From contig WJJW01000472.1 of the NCBI GenBank assembly GCA_014729455.1, forward strand, positions 1 through 8,127: DNA of 8,127 bases, written 5' to 3'. Numbering within the stretch: position 1 is the stretch's first letter; each line of letters opens with the position of its first letter. Of this stretch, positions 1-6,787 are shown piece by piece. Position numbers and translations under genes: made by a program. Below the pieces are notes generated by a model. That model ran no database searches. It saw only the letters and a list, made by a program, of their open reading frames with translations, and had not been told where the DNA came from. This DNA comes from Candidatus Eiseniibacteriota bacterium (GTDB lineage Bacteria; Eisenbacteria; RBG-16-71-46; CAIMUX01; VGJL01).

Positions 1-1313
1 CGCGATGCCCGCCGCCCCAGCCGATCGAGGATCCAGGGGCTGCAGGCCCCGAAGCCGAGGATTCCGAAGGCCGGCGCGCCGATCGCCCCGAACGCCTGGG
101 TCACCATGTCGTCCCGCGGAAAGAAGAAAAGGATCCCCAGCCCGATGCCGACCAATGCGAGACCGGCGGTCCCCCAGTTTCGGGAAGGGGTCGTGATCGG
201 CCTCCGCCCGGCGAGCGCCTCCCGGACGGGGACCCGCGCCACGTTCCGAGCCGGAAGCACGGCGGCGACGACCGCGGTGACCAGCCCGAGCAGGAACGCT
301 CCCGCGAGATGTGCGGGAACGGCCTCGAACGGTCCGTTCCAGCGCTGGTTCCACTGATCCAGGAAGGGGTGCAACGCCGCCGCGACGCCGATCCCCGTTC
401 CCACGCCGAGGATCCCTCCGAGCGAGGCGAGCCATGCCGCGGACGCGACGAGCGCTCCCTGGATCTCGAGGCGGGAGCCTCCCGACGATCCGACGAGCCC
501 GATCTCGAACTGCCGCCGGCGCAGCCCGACCATGAAAGCGGAGGCGATCACGAGCATCGCCTCGAGAAAGCCGATGCTCCCGAGAAGGAAGACGATCGAG
601 GCGAGCCCGTCCTCCCCCCGGGCCGACGCGGCGCGCGTGACGGCCCCGAAGCCGGCCTCGCGAATCGATGCGGCGAGCGTCGCGGCCTCCGATTCAGGCA
701 TTGCGGCGAGCCACAGCCGGGTGGCCGGCTGCTCGACCGCCGCCGGCGTGCGGAGCACGATCGAGGCGTCGAGATCCTCGGGATCGACGACGACGCCGGA
801 GATCGTTCGCGCGCGGCCGAACGACAGCGTCACCTCCTCGCCGGGGGCGCGGCCGAGGCCTTCGAGCAGGACCGGAGAGAGCGCCACCTCGCCGGAGTTC
901 CGCGGCGCCCGCCCGCGGAGGAATCGGAGCATCCCGCTCGCCAAGCCGGGCGGCTCGATCGTCTCGGCGTCGGCGGCGACCCCCTTCGCGCGCAGCCGCT
1001 GGCCGGGAACGCTCGCCGTCTCGGCGCCGACGAAGACCTCCGCGAGGGCCAGCGTGTCGGGAAGGAGACGCCGGAGACGCCGCCTCGCTTCCTCGTCGCC
1101 CGGGACGTCGATCCGCAGCGCCGCCCGCCCCATCGACCGCGTCGCCCGTTCCTCCGGGGTCCGCTCGGTGATCCGCGCGAGGGTCGCTCCCCCCACGACC
1201 GCGGCGACCGGCACGGCGACCAGGAGGAGGATCAGGATCGATCGGCCGCGATGCCGGCGGATCTCCCGCAGCTCGAGGCGGAGGAGGGCCCGCAACGCCC
1301 GGAGCGCTCTCAT
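1..1313 (-). CDS. FtsX/MacB-type ABC transporter permease (3' part missing)
   Basis: This is the membrane subunit of the ABC system encoded just upstream. 437 residues are visible and no stop is reached, so the gene continues past the left edge. A basic amphipathic N-terminus (MRALRALRALLRLELREIRR) leads into a first membrane segment at about residues 24-46. Residues 47-235 form a soluble extracytoplasmic domain of the MacB periplasmic-core kind. A hydrophobic FtsX-like domain follows, with membrane segments near 237-262, 287-312 and 334-354, and ends in the VPVREALAGRRP stretch typical of FtsX repeats. Two more hydrophobic segments lie near 382-399 and 404-430, so a second half with another FtsX domain is expected beyond the window. 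The ATG overlaps the ATPase stop in an ATGA, implying translational coupling. Substrate unknown. In this family such permeases often act by mechanotransmission on lipids, lipoproteins or antimicrobials rather than by classical transport; that is family knowledge, not visible here. Confidence 0.85.
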   Translation of the reverse strand, partial: MRALRALRALLRLELREIRRHRGRSILILLLVAVPVAAVVGGATLARITERTPEERATRSMGRAALRIDVPGDEEARRRLRRLLPDTLALAEVFVGAETASVPGQRLRAKGVAADAETIEPPGLASGMLRFLRGRAPRNSGEVALSPVLLEGLGRAPGEEVTLSFGRARTISGVVVDPEDLDASIVLRTPAAVEQPATRLWLAAMPESEAATLAASIREAGFGAVTRAASARGEDGLASIVFLLGSIGFLEAMLVIASAFMVGLRRRQFEIGLVGSSGGSRLEIQGALVASAAWLASLGGILGVGTGIGVAAALHPFLDQWNQRWNGPFEAVPAHLAGAFLLGLVTAVVAAVLPARNVARVPVREALAGRRPITTPSRNWGTAGLALVGIGLGILFFFPRDDMVTQAFGAIGAPAFGILGFGACSPWILDRLGRRAS

Positions 1314-2065
1314 GCGTCCGGAAGCGGCGTCGCGGTCGAAGACGCCGAAGGAGTGCGCGTCTCGTCCACCACGAGCCCGTCCTTGAGAAACAGGACCCGG
1401 TCCGCCCACGAAGCGTGCGACGCGTCGTGGGTGACCAGCACGACGGTGCGCCCGGCGTCGCACTGCTTTCGAAGAAGCCGCATCACCATCTCTCCGGTGA
1501 CGGAGTCGAGCGCGCCGGTCGGCTCGTCGGCCAGCATCAAGGCCCGCGGACCGACGAACGCGCGCGCGACGGCGACGCGCTGCTGCTCGCCGCCGGAGAG
1601 GTCGTCGGGGAAGCGGTGCGCCAGCCGGTCCATCTGGACCCGCTCCAGGGAACCGAGCGCCTCCTCCCTCGCCTCTCGAAGCGGACACCCGTCCAGCTCG
1701 AGCGGGAGCGCGACGTTCTCGAGCGCGGTCAGACCGGGCAGGAGGTTGAGGTCCTGGAAGACGAAGCCGATCGTGCGGCGCCGGAGGGCCGCGCGCGCGC
1801 CGGCGGACAGCGTGGAGAGGTCCCACCCTTGCACCCGGACCGTTCCATCGGTCGGCTGATCGAGCGCGCCGGCCAGCGACAGCAGGGTGCTCTTGCCGGA
1901 TCCGGACGGGCCCATCACCGCGACGAACTCCCCGGCCCGGACGTCGATCCGCACCGGCCCGAGCGCCCGCACCGCTTTCGGTCCGGTCCCGTGCACGCGC
2001 CCGGCGTCCTCGAAGGAGAGGATCGGCGGTTGCGGCTCGATCGCCTGCCCGTCTACTTCGCTCAT
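1310..2065 (-). CDS. ABC transporter ATP-binding protein, MacB/LolD type
   Basis: This 251-residue cytoplasmic ATPase powers the neighbouring FtsX-type permease. All nucleotide-binding motifs are intact: Walker A GPSGSGKST (52-60), Q-loop Gln104 in FVFQDLNLLP, signature LSGGEQQR (156-163), Walker B LMLADEP ending in Glu181, D-loop ALD (185-187) and switch His213 in VTHD. The FVFQDLNLLPGLTALENVALPLEL stretch (residues 101-124) and the LADEPTGALDS wording are characteristic of the LolD/MacB/FtsE group. The ATG at 2065 is chosen because it sits in an ATGA overlap with the PadR stop. The longer in-frame extension to 2767 has no credible sequence and covers PadR in another frame. The C-terminal tail after residue 237 (Thr/Ser/Pro-rich) is outside the fold. 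Length is normal for the family. It should be cotranscribed with PadR and the permease. Confidence 0.95.
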   Translation of the reverse strand: MSEVDGQAIEPQPPILSFEDAGRVHGTGPKAVRALGPVRIDVRAGEFVAVMGPSGSGKSTLLSLAGALDQPTDGTVRVQGWDLSTLSAGARAALRRRTIGFVFQDLNLLPGLTALENVALPLELDGCPLREAREEALGSLERVQMDRLAHRFPDDLSGGEQQRVAVARAFVGPRALMLADEPTGALDSVTGEMVMRLLRKQCDAGRTVVLVTHDASHASWADRVLFLKDGLVVDETRTPSASSTATPLPDA

Positions 2066-2580
2066 CCGCTCCGACGCCCCAGCCGCGCCTCGCAACGGTC
2101 CAGCCACTTGATCTCCGCCTCCGCTTTGAGGGTGAAGGCATCCAGGAGGAGGATCCAGGGCAGCTCCCGCTCCGGATCGGCCTCCCGCCGGTGCCGCGTG
2201 TACTCCTGCAGCCTCCGCATGGTCGCGGTCCTCTGGTTCTGCAGGATCCGACCCGCGTCGGCCGAGCGGGTGGCGACGGCCAGGAGGATCTTGATCGCCA
2301 GCTCGTCCCGCTCCGGAGGATCTCCGGCGACCGGCGCGTCGTACCACGCCGCGAGAGCGGCGCGGCCCGGCTTCGTGATCCTCCATTCCTGCCGCGCCCC
2401 TCCGCCGTCGTCGCGCGGAACGACCAGGCCGTCCCGCTCCAGTCGGGCCAGCGTCGTGTAGACCTGCCCGACGTTCAGCGGCCAGATGCCCGCGGTGTCT
2501 CGTTCGAAGCGGGACTTCAGGCCGTAGCCGTGCGCCGGCCGTTCCGCCAGGATGGCGAGCAGGCTGTGCCGAACCGACAT
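2062..2580 (-). CDS. PadR-family transcriptional regulator
   Basis: This 172-residue winged-helix repressor is first in the operon with the ABC ATPase and permease. The start at 2580 (MSVRHSLLAILAERPAHGYG) matches the usual PadR opening and has an AGGAGG four bases upstream. The N-terminal PadR winged helix spans about residues 4-75. It contains HGYGLKSRFE, the recognition region VGQVYTTLARLERDGLV (37-53) and a wing with ARQEWRITKPGRAAL. The C-terminal part, rich in Leu, Arg and Glu, is the helical dimerisation domain (Vir_act_alpha_C type). The stop overlaps the ATPase start by four bases. PadR proteins commonly repress the multidrug or antimicrobial ABC operon that contains them and are released by the transported compound. 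Here a symmetrical repeat over its own promoter supports autoregulation. The upstream ATG at 2673 would start translation upstream of the predicted transcription start and is rejected. Confidence 0.93.
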   Translation of the reverse strand: MSVRHSLLAILAERPAHGYGLKSRFERDTAGIWPLNVGQVYTTLARLERDGLVVPRDDGGGARQEWRITKPGRAALAAWYDAPVAGDPPERDELAIKILLAVATRSADAGRILQNQRTATMRRLQEYTRHRREADPERELPWILLLDAFTLKAEAEIKWLDRCEARLGRRSG

Positions 2581-2625
2581 GAACCCTCCTCGAAGACGGT
2601 CGCCCCACCGGGCGGTCCGCCTTAG

Positions 2626-2649
2626 ATACCGAGTATGCATACGGAGTAT
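2626..2649. promoter_or_regulatory. Probable PadR operator (two tandem dyads)
   Basis: Two 11-bp copies, ATACCGAGTAT (2626-2636) and ATACGGAGTAT (2639-2649), are separated by GC. Each is an inverted repeat ATAC-N3-GTAT. The two inner halves and the GC spacer make a perfect 10-bp palindrome, GTATGCATAC (2633-2642). The site is strikingly A+T-rich for this window. It covers the -10 and likely start site of the minus-strand promoter, which is where a repressor should bind. PadR operators in other bacteria are also A+T-rich dyads in the regulator's own promoter. Binding by this PadR is inferred. Confidence 0.72.
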
Positions 2650-2673
2650 AGGATCCGCCTCGTCCTTCGTCAA
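2645..2673 (-). promoter_or_regulatory. Sigma-70-type promoter of the padR-ABC operon
   Basis: On the minus strand, -35 TTGACG (2673-2668) and -10 TATACT (2650-2645) are separated by exactly 17 bases. Each hexamer matches five of six consensus bases. The predicted start is near 2638, giving a leader of about 58 bases before the PadR ATG with its AGGAGG. The operator-like dyads cover the -10 and the start site. This is the best-formed promoter in the window. Confidence 0.75.
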
Positions 2674-2714
2674 CCGCGGAACCCTCCCCCTTCCTGGATC
2701 GCTTCGATCGGCTC

Positions 2715-2723
2715 TGGTATCCT
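2715..2723 (+). promoter_or_regulatory. Possible extended -10 promoter of the secreted metalloprotease-like gene
   Basis: TGG-TATCCT is an extended -10 (TG one base upstream of the hexamer) with no convincing -35 at 17 bases. The start would fall near 2730, giving a leader of about 36 bases before the ATG at 2766, which has GGGGAGG four bases upstream. A similar TGGTAGACT precedes the gene at 5121. Weak evidence alone. Confidence 0.35.
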
Positions 2724-2765
2724 CGATGGCAATCGATTCGAGGGCCGCCCGAGGGGGGAGGCGAC

Positions 2766-5057
2766 ATGAGACGATGGCCTCGTTGGATCCCGCTGCTCCT
2801 CTGCCTGGCGGCGGTCGTGCCGATCGACGCGGGGGCGGATCCCCGGTCCCGGTCGTTCGAGCTCCACGGGAGCGTCCGGGCTTCCGTCGAGGAGAACTAC
2901 GGGGAGATCCAGGATCGGCCGCTCGACGACGCGCGCCTCGTGGCGGCGGGCGAGCACGAGGGGTACAGCGACGAGGCCGGAGACTTCGTGATCGAGGTGC
3001 CGGAAGACGACGCCTACGAGGTCCTCTCCCGGCTCTCGGGACGGTTCTGCGAGGTCGAACGGTACGACGCCGCCGATGCGACGATCACGAACATCGGCGC
3101 CCCGGGCGATCCGATCGAGTTCTTCTACGACGACGCAAACTCGCATCTCGCGGAGCGGAACGCCTACTACCACGTCAACGTGATCCACGACTGGATCACG
3201 GAGACCGACCCAGACTTCACGGCGCTGGACTATCCCGTCTCCGTCCTCGTGAACGCGCCGTATTCCTGCGGGGCGATGTGGCAGGACGGATCGCTGAGTC
3301 TCGGCCGGGCCGGGTTCGGCTGCAACAACGCCGCGCGGGTCTCCGACGCCGTCTACCACGCCTACGGCCACGGGATCACGAGGGCGTACTACTCCCCCGG
3401 CCAACCACCGGTCGCTTCCGGAATGGACGAGGCGTTTTCCGACATCGACGCGCTCTGCATCCAGCCGAACCGGTTCATCGGAGAGGGCTTCTTCGAGGAC
3501 GGGAGCGCGCTCCGGGACGGCGAGAACCTGCGCCAGTACCCCGGCGACGAATGCAACGGCGACGTCTTCTGCCTCTCCGAGATCCTGACCGGCGCGATGT
3601 GGAAGACGCGCAAGAACCTCGCGCTCAAGTACGGGGAGGAGACGGCGTCCGTCTTCGATCCGCTCTACATCGCCGCCTTGCGCTCCCGGCCGTACACGAT
3701 GCCCGAGTTCTTGACGCAGCTCTTGTCGGCGAACGACGACGACGGGGACCTCACCAACGGGACCCCGGACTGGGACGAGATCTGCGACGCCTTCGCGCTC
3801 CACAACCTGCCCTGCCCACCGCTCGAACGGTTCGTGGAGGTCATCTCCGATCCGATCGACGACCAGACCGACGCCTCGGGGGGAACGGAGATCCTCGCCA
3901 CCGCACGGGCGGTGGGCGGCGGCGCGATCGATCCCGAGCAGGTGCGGATCCTCTACGCGCTGGATCCGATCGACGAAGACCCGCACTGGAACGACATCCC
4001 GATGCAGCCGACCGGGAACCCGGACGAGTACGCCGGAGAGATCCCTCCCGTCTCCTGCGGGCGGATCGTCCGCTACTATGTCCGGGCGGCGACGTTCACC
4101 GGCGAGTCGGCGACAGCGCCACCGCTCGCTCCGTACCGCGGCGTGCACCGCTTCATGACCGGTCCCTACGAGGTCGTGTTCCGGGACGACCTCGAAGCCG
4201 ACCGGGGCTGGACCGTCGGAGGGCCCGGCGACACGGCGATCGAAGGGATCTGGGAGCGCGTCGATCCCGTCGGAAAGGCGCACGAGACGGAGGGAATCGC
4301 CCAGCCCGAGGACGATCACACGCTCGAGGGGACCCGCTGCTTCGTCACCGACGGCCGCGGCGGGCACTGGACCGCCCACGACGTCGACGGGGGCGCGACG
4401 TCGTTCCACTCCCCGCGGCTCGACTGGAGCCCGCCCGGCCAGGAACACCGGTGTGTCGTCTCTCTCCGCTTCTGGTCGTTCCTGTTCGACTTCGCGCCCG
4501 CGGACGACAGTCTGCGCTGTGACCTCAGCAACGACGACGGCGCATCCTGGAGGGAGCTGGGTCGCGAACACGGCCTCGGCCTGAACGATTGGCGCCTCCG
4601 GAGGCTCTACCTCGCCTGCGGAGAGGACGGCTTCGACCTGACGGACCGGATGCGGATCCGGTTCCGGATGGAGGACGGTGGGGAGCCGACGACCTGCGCC
4701 GAAGCGGCGATCGACGACGTCGAGATCCGGATCGTCTGCTGCCCGCAGACCGGCACCGCCGAGGAGGAGATCCCGTTGCGGTACGCGCTGGAACAGAACC
4801 GGCCGAACCCGTTCCGGCCCGCCACGGCGATCCGGTACTCCCTTCCGCAGGCGGGACCGGTCCGCCTCGAGATCTTCGACGTCGGCGGCCGCCTCGTGAG
4901 GACGCTCGTGGACGATCCCCACCGGGAGGCGGGCCGCCACCGGGTCGGCTGGGACGGACGGGACGATGCCGGACGATCCGCTCGCGCGGGAATCTACTTC
5001 TATCGTCTCCATGCGGGGCCCTTCGAGAGGACTTGCCGCATGGTCCGGCTGCACTGA
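2766..5057 (+). CDS. Secreted gluzincin-like metalloprotease homologue with altered HExxH and C-terminal FlgD-like Ig domain
   Basis: This 763-residue exported protein starts with a signal peptide (MRRWPRWIPLLLCLAAVV, probable cleavage after AGA at 24). A small beta domain occupies about 31-80, then a metallopeptidase-like region covers about 115-350. Zinc-ligand positions look preserved: His198 and His202 in HAYGH, and Glu222 in GMDEAFSD (ExxxD as in thermolysin-like NEAISD). The catalytic Glu of HExxH is Ala199 (GCC at 3360-3362), so it may be an inactive or repurposed protease. An acidic DDDGDLTNGTPDWDEI (324-339) resembles a Ca-binding loop found downstream of the active site in related secreted proteases. 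About 360-465 looks Ig-like and 470-657 like a jelly-roll adhesive domain. Residues 672-763 (NRPNPF, then IYFYRL) form a FlgD-like Ig domain used as a C-terminal secretion or sorting domain in FCB-related bacteria. Cysteines are frequent, as in exported proteins. It stands alone, divergent from padR. Substrate unknown. Confidence 0.85.
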   Translation: MRRWPRWIPLLLCLAAVVPIDAGADPRSRSFELHGSVRASVEENYGEIQDRPLDDARLVAAGEHEGYSDEAGDFVIEVPEDDAYEVLSRLSGRFCEVERYDAADATITNIGAPGDPIEFFYDDANSHLAERNAYYHVNVIHDWITETDPDFTALDYPVSVLVNAPYSCGAMWQDGSLSLGRAGFGCNNAARVSDAVYHAYGHGITRAYYSPGQPPVASGMDEAFSDIDALCIQPNRFIGEGFFEDGSALRDGENLRQYPGDECNGDVFCLSEILTGAMWKTRKNLALKYGEETASVFDPLYIAALRSRPYTMPEFLTQLLSANDDDGDLTNGTPDWDEICDAFALHNLPCPPLERFVEVISDPIDDQTDASGGTEILATARAVGGGAIDPEQVRILYALDPIDEDPHWNDIPMQPTGNPDEYAGEIPPVSCGRIVRYYVRAATFTGESATAPPLAPYRGVHRFMTGPYEVVFRDDLEADRGWTVGGPGDTAIEGIWERVDPVGKAHETEGIAQPEDDHTLEGTRCFVTDGRGGHWTAHDVDGGATSFHSPRLDWSPPGQEHRCVVSLRFWSFLFDFAPADDSLRCDLSNDDGASWRELGREHGLGLNDWRLRRLYLACGEDGFDLTDRMRIRFRMEDGGEPTTCAEAAIDDVEIRIVCCPQTGTAEEEIPLRYALEQNRPNPFRPATAIRYSLPQAGPVRLEIFDVGGRLVRTLVDDPHREAGRHRVGWDGRDDAGRSARAGIYFYRLHAGPFERTCRMVRLH

Positions 5058-5104
5058 CGCGCGTCGCGGCGTAGGGAGCGGTCCGCGCGGATCCGGCGGC
5101 GATT

Positions 5105-5113
5105 TGGTAGACT
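5105..5113 (+). promoter_or_regulatory. Extended -10 element immediately upstream of the DUF2203 gene
   Basis: TGG-TAGACT has its -10 hexamer at 5108-5113 and no recognisable -35. A start six to eight bases downstream falls at 5119-5121, on or beside the ATG at 5121, so the mRNA would be leaderless. No Shine-Dalgarno lies in the short GCCGGCT between the element and the ATG, which agrees. Confidence 0.45.
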
Positions 5114-5120
5114 GCCGGCT

Positions 5121-5537
5121 ATGTCGATGCGCGTGTTCACGCTCGAGGAGGCGAACCATCAGATCCCGGCGATTCGGGACGCGCTCCTGCGGATCCGGGA
5201 CGTCGTGGGCGAGCTGGTCCCGATGCAGGACCGTCTCTCGGTCCTCATGCTGATCGGCGCCCCGTCCCTCGAGAGCCCCGAGCACCGGGAGTTCATCAGA
5301 TTGCAGGGAAAGATCGAGAAGCTCGCGGTGGAGTACAACGAGCGGCTCGGGGAGCTGCAGGAGGTCGGCTGCCTCGTCAAGGACCTGAACCACGGGCTCG
5401 TCGACTTCTACCACCGCAAAGGCCGCCGCCTGGTCTTCCTGTGCTGGAGGCTCGGCGAGGAACAGATCGAATACTGGCACGAGATCGACGGGGGGTACGC
5501 CGGCAGGCGGCCGATCCGCGACCTCGAGAACGGCTAG
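5121..5537 (+). CDS. DUF2203 family protein
   Basis: This 138-residue protein has no signal peptide and is probably cytoplasmic. It matches the DUF2203 pattern: the opening VFTLEEAN (5-12), then a long charged helical stretch from about 13 to 82 likely to form a helical hairpin or coiled coil. Next comes the conserved GCLVKDLNHGLVDFYHRKG (83-101), then VFLCWRLGEEQIEYWHEIDGGYAGRRPI (residues 105-132), which carries the invariant-looking Trp109, Trp119, His120 and GG. Function is unknown for the family. The start at 5121 is chosen for its position at the end of an extended -10; ATG 5127 (third codon) is an alternative. There is no Shine-Dalgarno, unlike every other gene here. The M20 amidohydrolase starts 28 bases after the stop and is likely cotranscribed; the pairing does not reveal a function. 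Confidence 0.85.
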   Translation: MSMRVFTLEEANHQIPAIRDALLRIRDVVGELVPMQDRLSVLMLIGAPSLESPEHREFIRLQGKIEKLAVEYNERLGELQEVGCLVKDLNHGLVDFYHRKGRRLVFLCWRLGEEQIEYWHEIDGGYAGRRPIRDLENG

Positions 5538-5565
5538 AGATCGAGACATAGACCGAGGAGGAGCG

Positions 5566-6780
5566 ATGCCCCTCTCGTCCGACGATCGGATCCGGTCCGC
5601 GGTCCGCGGGCTGGCCGATTCGATGGTGGATTTCCGCCGCGAGCTGCACGAGAACCCGGAGCGCGGGTTCCAGGAGGAACGGACCGCCGGCCGGGTCGCC
5701 GAGGAACTGGGCCGCCTCTTCGATCCCGTGGAGGATCGGATCGCGAAGACCGGCGTGTCGGTCGTGCTGCGCCCCGAGTCGGGTGCCCAGCGGGCGATCC
5801 TCTTCCGGGCCGACATGGACGCCCTTCCGATCCAGGAACTGACCGATGCGCCGTACGCCTCGAAGAACCCCGGGGTGATGCACGCCTGCGGGCACGATGG
5901 GCATACCTCGATCCTCCTGCATGCGGCGCGGGCGGCCGCGGACGAGCGCGCGAAGATCGGCGGAGCGGTCCGGTTCGTCTTCCAGCCGGCCGAAGAGGGA
6001 CCGGGCGGCGCGCTGCCGATGATCCGGGAAGGGGTGCTCCGCGACCCGCAGGTCGAGGCCGCGTTCGGCCTGCACCTCTGGACCCCCCTGCCGGTGGGCA
6101 AGGTCGCCGTCACCACCGGACCGATGATGGCCGCCGCCGACGAGTTCCACATCGTCGTCCGGGGCCGCGGAGGGCACGGCGCGCTTCCCCACCAGACGAT
6201 CGACGCACTGACGATCGCAGCCCACGTCGTCGTCGCGTTGCAGACGCTGGTCTCCCGGAACGTCGATCCGATGAAGACGGCCGTCGTCTCGGTCGGGATG
6301 CTGCACGCCGGCGACAACTTCAACATCATCGCGGAGACGGCCGACCTGCGGGGAACCCTGCGGACCTTCGATCCGCAGGTCCGGGACATGCTGATCGCCC
6401 GCCTCCGCGAGGTCTCCGAGGGGATCTGCGCGTCCTTCGGGGCGCAGTGCGACTTCCACTTCCAGGACCACTATCCGGCGCTCGTCAACGACCCGGAGAT
6501 GGCCGACTTCGTCGCCGACGTCGCCGCCGAGGTCGTCGGTCCGGAGAACGTCGTGCGCGACCTCGTCCTGATGGGGGGCGAGGACATGAGCTACTTCCTG
6601 CGCGAAGTGCCGGGAGCGTTCTTCTTCCTCGGCGCGGGGAACGAGGAACGCGGACTCGTCCATCCGCACCACAGTCCGCACTTCGACTTCGACGAGGCGG
6701 CGATGCCGATCGGCGCGGAGATCTTCGTGCGGATCATGGAGCGCTACTGGTCGCGCTTCCCCGCGCCCCCGTCACGATAG
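5566..6780 (+). CDS. M20D-family amidohydrolase (HipO/IAA-amino acid hydrolase type)
   Basis: This 404-residue di-metal hydrolase would cleave an amide bond, typically of an N-acyl amino acid. Exact substrate cannot be read from sequence. Motifs in order: RRELHENPERGFQE (24-37), LFRADMDALPIQE (79-91), HACGHDGH (106-113), FQPAEEGPGGA (139-149), GLHLW (168-172), a dimerisation lid with GRGGHGALPHQTIDAL (200-215), MGGEDMSYFL (336-345) and HPHHSPHFDFDE (366-377). Expected metal ligands Cys108, His110, Glu144, His170 and His369 and the catalytic base Glu143 are all present, so it should be active. No signal peptide; cytoplasmic. Length is typical. The ATG follows AGGAGG by four bases and lies 28 bases after the DUF2203 stop. 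Its last nine bases overlap the 3' end of the opposing selenoprotein gene. Confidence 0.93.
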   Translation: MPLSSDDRIRSAVRGLADSMVDFRRELHENPERGFQEERTAGRVAEELGRLFDPVEDRIAKTGVSVVLRPESGAQRAILFRADMDALPIQELTDAPYASKNPGVMHACGHDGHTSILLHAARAAADERAKIGGAVRFVFQPAEEGPGGALPMIREGVLRDPQVEAAFGLHLWTPLPVGKVAVTTGPMMAAADEFHIVVRGRGGHGALPHQTIDALTIAAHVVVALQTLVSRNVDPMKTAVVSVGMLHAGDNFNIIAETADLRGTLRTFDPQVRDMLIARLREVSEGICASFGAQCDFHFQDHYPALVNDPEMADFVADVAAEVVGPENVVRDLVLMGGEDMSYFLREVPGAFFFLGAGNEERGLVHPHHSPHFDFDEAAMPIGAEIFVRIMERYWSRFPAPPSR

Positions 6781-6787
6781 GGCGCGG
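6761..6787. terminator. G+C hairpin across two converging gene ends, possible bidirectional terminator
   Basis: CCGCGCCC (6761-6768) and GGGCGCGG (6780-6787) form a perfect 8-bp stem with an 11-base loop. The loop and stem edge contain both stop codons, TAG of the amidohydrolase (6778-6780) and TGA of the redoxin (6774-6772). Position between convergent genes suits a two-way terminator. Neither strand has a T-tract after the stem, so it is not a canonical intrinsic terminator. Confidence 0.35.

Noticed and set aside
309..1859. A 516-residue open frame on the plus strand.
   Set aside because: It is antisense to the ABC permease and ATPase, whose motifs are intact on the minus strand, and its composition is Arg/Asp/Glu/Gly-rich with no fold signal.
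1310..2767. A 485-residue version of the ABC ATPase starting near 2767.
   Set aside because: The added N-terminal part is PadR read in the wrong frame. The ATG at 2065 in the ATGA overlap gives the normal family length.
5056..5091. Palindromes GACGCGCGTC (5056-5065) and TCCGCGCGGA (5082-5091) as a terminator of the metalloprotease-like gene.
   Set aside because: Short self-complementary 10-mers are common in G+C-rich DNA. They leave no room for a loop, do not pair into a longer stem, and have no T-tract.
2670..6389. A 1239-residue open frame on the minus strand.
   Set aside because: It runs antisense to three well-supported plus-strand genes, has Arg/Pro/Val-rich low-complexity composition and no recognisable domain. 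G+C-rich coding DNA is short of stops in the opposite strand, which explains its length.
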